64,000 nt of DNA from Chitinophaga eiseniae (lineage in GTDB: Bacteria > Bacteroidota > Bacteroidia > Chitinophagales > Chitinophagaceae): contig NZ_JABAHZ010000002.1 in assembly GCF_012641265.1 (NCBI RefSeq), positions 186,001 through 250,000 on the forward strand, read 5' to 3'. The notes under the pieces are model-generated. The model searched no databases. It was given only the letters and a program-made list of their open reading frames with translations, and was not told the DNA's origin. Made by a program: the position numbers and the translations under genes. Below, one piece after another: positions 61,253 to 64,000 of the stretch; the first letter of the stretch is position 1; each line of letters starts with the position of its first letter.

Positions 61253-61753
61253 TTAATGCCTGGTAATGCGCGTTTTCAGCATTTTACGGGCAAAATGGAT
61301 CCGGCTTTTCACCGTTCCCAGGGGTTCATTGAGAATGGCGGCAATTTCATAATACTTATAACCTTCAAAGTACAACAGGAACGGCTGTTTGAAGATTACA
61401 GGCAAGTTATACACCGCCATCTGTACATCTTTCACCCGCAGGTCGGACTCTGCAAAATTTCCGATGGCAGAGGGCTGGTGACTCAACAGGTAGTCGCCTA
61501 CCGCATTATCGAGCAACCGGTACTGCCGGTTACCACGGCGGTAGTTATTTATAAAAATGTTCCGCATAATGGTGTAGAGCCAGGCGCGGATGTTAGTGCC
61601 AGCCAGGTATTTATCGCGATTAGATAACGCGCGGAACAGTGTTTCCTGGTAAAGATCCTTGGCAGATTCGGAATCTTTTGTCAGGGTAACTGCGTAGGGC
61701 CGCAGAAAATCGGCGTTTCCAAGTAATAAGCTATTGAATTCGGTGGATGACAT
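61253..61753 (-). CDS. RNA polymerase sigma-70 family factor (ECF type)
   Basis: A 166-residue ECF sigma factor with region 2 (about 10-80: DSESAKDLYQETLFRALSNR, NIRAWLYTIMRNIFINNYRR) and region 4 (about 108-160: LPVIFKQPFLLYFEGYKYYE, LGTVKSRIHFARKML). No anti-sigma gene lies next to it, so how it is controlled is unknown. The longest frame reaches 61819 and would add 22 hydrophobic residues from a poor start; the ATG at 61751-61753 gives MSSTEFNSLLLG, a normal ECF beginning. A structured 63-nt element lies about 110 nt upstream. Confidence 0.9.
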   Translation of the reverse strand: MSSTEFNSLLLGNADFLRPYAVTLTKDSESAKDLYQETLFRALSNRDKYLAGTNIRAWLYTIMRNIFINNYRRGNRQYRLLDNAVGDYLLSHQPSAIGNFAESDLRVKDVQMAVYNLPVIFKQPFLLYFEGYKYYEIAAILNEPLGTVKSRIHFARKMLKTRITRH

Positions 61754-61861
61754 AACGGTTAACTTTAAATGATTCACAATTACTACAGTAACAGCCGTTA
61801 AACGGCCGGGAGACAACATAAGGCAGCATAGTAAACATCGGGCTCCCTCCGGTTTGCTACC

Positions 61862-61924
61862 GGCACCTGTGGCGCTTTATTTACAGGGCGGTATCAACAC
61901 CCTGAAAACAGCAAAACAGGTGCC
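61862..61924. other. Structured 63-nt element upstream of sigma factor gene
   Basis: GGCACCTGT (61862-61870) pairs with ACAGGTGCC (61916-61924), and inside it CAGGG (61884-61888) pairs with CCCTG (61900-61904). No T run follows on either strand, so a terminator is unlikely. It lies between the DUF308 gene and the sigma factor gene, both leftward. Confidence 0.4.
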
Positions 61925-62036
61925 TTAATCAGGTGTGGTGGTTATCATCAGGAATAGTTTTAGTTAAAAAATAAACTTGCATATGGGGTATTTTAAATCG
62001 TAAACAGGGTATTGGATCCTCTATTTCAGCTATAGT

Positions 62037-62573
62037 TCAACGCCTGCCACTACGAAGCCGGAACGATAATGAAACCAGCATTATTCCTGTAATCACCGCA
62101 TAAATACCAAACACCCAGGTAAGCGTTACAGCGGCGGCAACCGGGTTAGCCACCAACAGTAATCCAAAAATAATTGTCAGCAAACCTCCTGCTATATACC
62201 ATCCTTCTCCTGTAATCATCTTCCTCAGCCTGATAGCAATAATTAATTCAAACAAGCCGGCTAGCATAGCCCAAAATGCTACCAGGTAGATCAGCGCCGC
62301 TCCCGTAGCAAACGGATTGTAAAAAGTGAGGAAGCCTAATATAACGCCCAGCAATCCCGAAAATAAAAATATGCTCCAATTTTCATTTGTCTTGCGCGCT
62401 GCGATCGCTCCCACTATTGCAAATAATCCACCGATAAAAAGATACGCGCCGAAAAAGACAATCAATGTAGCAAAAGTAGCACCAGGCCAACCTATTGCCA
62501 GTATCCCCAATATCAAAGCAAAAATCCCTCTTATCAAAAAGATCCACCAATAAGCGTTATAAAAGTCATGCAT
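62037..62573 (-). CDS. HdeD-family (DUF308) membrane protein
   Basis: A 178-residue inner-membrane protein with six evenly spaced hydrophobic segments and Gly-rich turns, as in GIFALILGILAIGWPGATFA and GGLLTIIFGLLLVANP. It matches the DUF308/HdeD family along its length. E. coli HdeD belongs to an acid-resistance locus; the molecular function is unknown. It ends with basic residues RSGRR. It precedes the ECF sigma factor gene by nearly 300 bp on the same strand. Confidence 0.9.
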   Translation of the reverse strand: MHDFYNAYWWIFLIRGIFALILGILAIGWPGATFATLIVFFGAYLFIGGLFAIVGAIAARKTNENWSIFLFSGLLGVILGFLTFYNPFATGAALIYLVAFWAMLAGLFELIIAIRLRKMITGEGWYIAGGLLTIIFGLLLVANPVAAAVTLTWVFGIYAVITGIMLVSLSFRLRSGRR

Positions 62574-63126
62574 GCATTCACAGTTTAAGGTTTCACGATA
62601 GCAGCTGTTAAATGGCAGGGTTTATCAATTGCGTGCAATAAGCATTTTCCGTTTCAAGATGCTGAACAACCAGGAAATAATAACAAGATTTTAGTAATGC
62701 ATGTACTTAAGTGTTTTTGCAACAACATCGGTGTCTCACCATTACACATGGCTGCCTTACGGAGTAGTAATGTTCTGAAGCAAAGGTGGCACGTGTTTCC
62801 ATACTGGTAAGTTTATTGGTTACAGATAGCGGAACATCGCATAACAACACCCTACCAGCAATAGCATCCGCATGATCCTATAAATACCGAATTGAACAAC
62901 AACAGCTTAAAAAATTTCGATGGGGGCCCGACTCTCAAAAAAATGGTCTGATATACTCACTTGCAAATCCCTACATTCCCTTTATACAAATCAAAAGACC
63001 AATACATTAAGTAATGATTGCTCTACACACAATTTAAAAAATTTTGTTAAAAAAAACAAAAAGGTTTTTCCTTATCCTGTAAGGCAGTACAGCAGCCGGA
63101 ATATAGGGAGCTCAGCTATAATAAAG
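62574..63126. other. Intergenic region, nothing clear
   Basis: This 553-bp gap between the M28 peptidase and DUF308 genes has an AT-rich stretch near 63040-63060 and no hairpin, promoter box or reading frame that I can support. A rightward open frame starting at 62920 is mostly the complement of the peptidase gene. Confidence 0.5.
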
Positions 63127-64000
63127 TTATTTTTCATGACGGTCTATTACCAACCGGTGCTCACGGTTAGCAATATCCCAAGCGGTGTAAAAAACCAATT
63201 GTGCCCGTTTGGCGAGCAGGTCATAATTGATTTTGTCTACCGTATCGGTAGGCGCATGGTAATCGGCATGCGTACCATTGAAGTAAAAAATGATGGGAAT
63301 ACCATGCTGCGCAAACATATAGTGGTCTGACCGGTAATAGAAGCCCTCGGGATCATTAGGATCGTTGTATTTATAATCCAGTTTTAAATGGGTGTAGGTA
63401 TTGTTAGCCCGCTCATTAATAGGGCGTAAGGCCGAACTGAGCTTATTATCGCCTATAATATACAGGTAGTTGGTATCTTTTTCATGTGCCGGATCTATGC
63501 GCCCTATCATGTCGATATTCAGATCGGTAACCGTTTGCTGCAACGGGTAAATGGGATGTTCGGTGTAGTATTGCGATCCGAGGAGCCCTTTTTCTTCGCC
63601 GGAAACTGTCATAAACACCATACTTCTGCGTGGGCCATGACCGGCTTGTTTAGCCCGGGCGAAGGCGGCAGCTATCTCCAGTACTGCGCAGGTGCCAGAG
63701 CCGTCGTCATCGGCGCCGTAAAAAATCTCGTCGCCCTGTTTCCCCAGGTGATCGTAATGCGCCGTCACGAAAACCAGCTCCTCTTTTTTATCGGTGCCCT
63801 CCAGGTAAGCCAGTACATTGGATGGCTGGTAGATAGTGGCGGTTTTATCGAATACAATACGTACCGGCGTTTTGATCAGGGAAGGTACCTTAAAGCCCTT
63901 ATCTATCTCCTCCAACAAACGGTCGTTACTATCTACGCCAATAATGGCAGCAGCAAGCGTGGGCGTAATGAAATATACATTGGGATGGGCGGTCGTATCT
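63127..64000 (-). CDS. M28 family peptidase, N-terminus outside window
   Basis: The last 291 codons of a zinc aminopeptidase-type enzyme; the frame is open to the right edge, beginning DTTAHPNVYFITPTLAAA. That first part resembles the end of a PA-domain insert. Catalytic-core motifs are VFVTAHYDHLGKQGD, YGADDDGSGTCAVLEIA, VSGEEKGLLGSQYYTEHP, LNIDMIGR and the C-terminal HADYHAPTDTVDKI, together giving the five zinc ligands and the general-base Glu. A TTG start at 63918 is not real because coding sequence continues upstream. Substrate unknown. Confidence 0.92.
   Translation of the reverse strand, partial: DTTAHPNVYFITPTLAAAIIGVDSNDRLLEEIDKGFKVPSLIKTPVRIVFDKTATIYQPSNVLAYLEGTDKKEELVFVTAHYDHLGKQGDEIFYGADDDGSGTCAVLEIAAAFARAKQAGHGPRRSMVFMTVSGEEKGLLGSQYYTEHPIYPLQQTVTDLNIDMIGRIDPAHEKDTNYLYIIGDNKLSSALRPINERANNTYTHLKLDYKYNDPNDPEGFYYRSDHYMFAQHGIPIIFYFNGTHADYHAPTDTVDKINYDLLAKRAQLVFYTAWDIANREHRLVIDRHEK

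Noticed and set aside
63127..63918. M28 peptidase starting at the TTG at 63918
   Set aside because: Coding sequence continues without a stop to the window edge, so the gene is truncated by the window and not by a start there.

Overview
The window looks like chromosomal core DNA from a Bacteroidota bacterium of the Chitinophagaceae, most likely Chitinophaga or a close relative. The evidence is gene content (gldC gliding-motility protein, DUF6089 barrel protein, the CBS/nadK/DUF6089/uppS/bamA/skp block, GH125 mannosidase, TM-MutS), Bacteroidota-type -7 boxes (TAnnTTTG) ahead of many genes, and few Shine-Dalgarno sequences. I see no rRNA, tRNA, CRISPR array, transposase, phage gene or toxin-antitoxin pair.

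Layout. 1-1.7 kb: mostly intergenic, with a DinB-like gene, a leftward promoter that leaves the window, a possible small RNA and a possible 37-residue peptide. 1.7-8.6 kb: leftward genes for a radical SAM protein, a membrane-anchored MutS ATPase, a GH125 alpha-mannosidase and a YncE-propeller/phosphoesterase fusion. 8.8-13.6 kb: the fused acyl-CoA mutase icmF and a Nudix-related regulator. 13.8-19.7 kb: ligA and tadA (rightward), an SPFH protein, a J-like small protein and a PAS-LuxR regulator (leftward), and superoxide dismutase (rightward). 19.7-24 kb: a Gfo/Idh/MocA oxidoreductase, then rpmH-rnpA-yidD-S41 protease. 24.1-34.8 kb: envelope biogenesis, with two Skp/OmpH chaperones, bamA, uppS, DUF6089, nadK, a second Omp85 protein, a CBS protein, an alpha/beta hydrolase and cvpA. 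34.9-40.5 kb: yqeY, gldC, two glycosyltransferases, a lipoprotein, an orphan peptide-type ABC permease and a hydrolase. 40.7-48.3 kb: acyl-CoA dehydrogenase, amidase, M28 peptidase, AhpD-like protein and an orphan 2-oxoacid:ferredoxin oxidoreductase beta subunit. 48.3-64 kb: LysE exporter with a GH3 amido-synthetase, IMPase-thiL, a GT39 protein, nagA, glyoxalase-like protein, nitrilase, recX, UvrD helicase, fatty acid desaturase, sigma-70 factor, DUF308 protein and a truncated M28 peptidase.

Most of the window is ordinary housekeeping sequence. The points most worth a second look are: an rnpA gene whose only plausible start is ATA (33 conserved N-terminal residues lie upstream of the first canonical start); two copies of an interspersed palindromic repeat placed directly after stop codons; two identical-type palindromes one 21-bp step apart ahead of the radical SAM gene; a GH3/LysE pair that could make and export an amino-acid conjugate; a low-GC inositol monophosphatase with an apparently leaderless promoter; and several operator-like palindromes in divergent promoters. 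I found no clear candidate for a wholly new multi-gene system.

Several starts were moved to internal ATG codons because the longer version used GTG or TTG, ran through a terminator or repeat, or put residues in front of a signal peptide. Gene positions below are the chosen ones.
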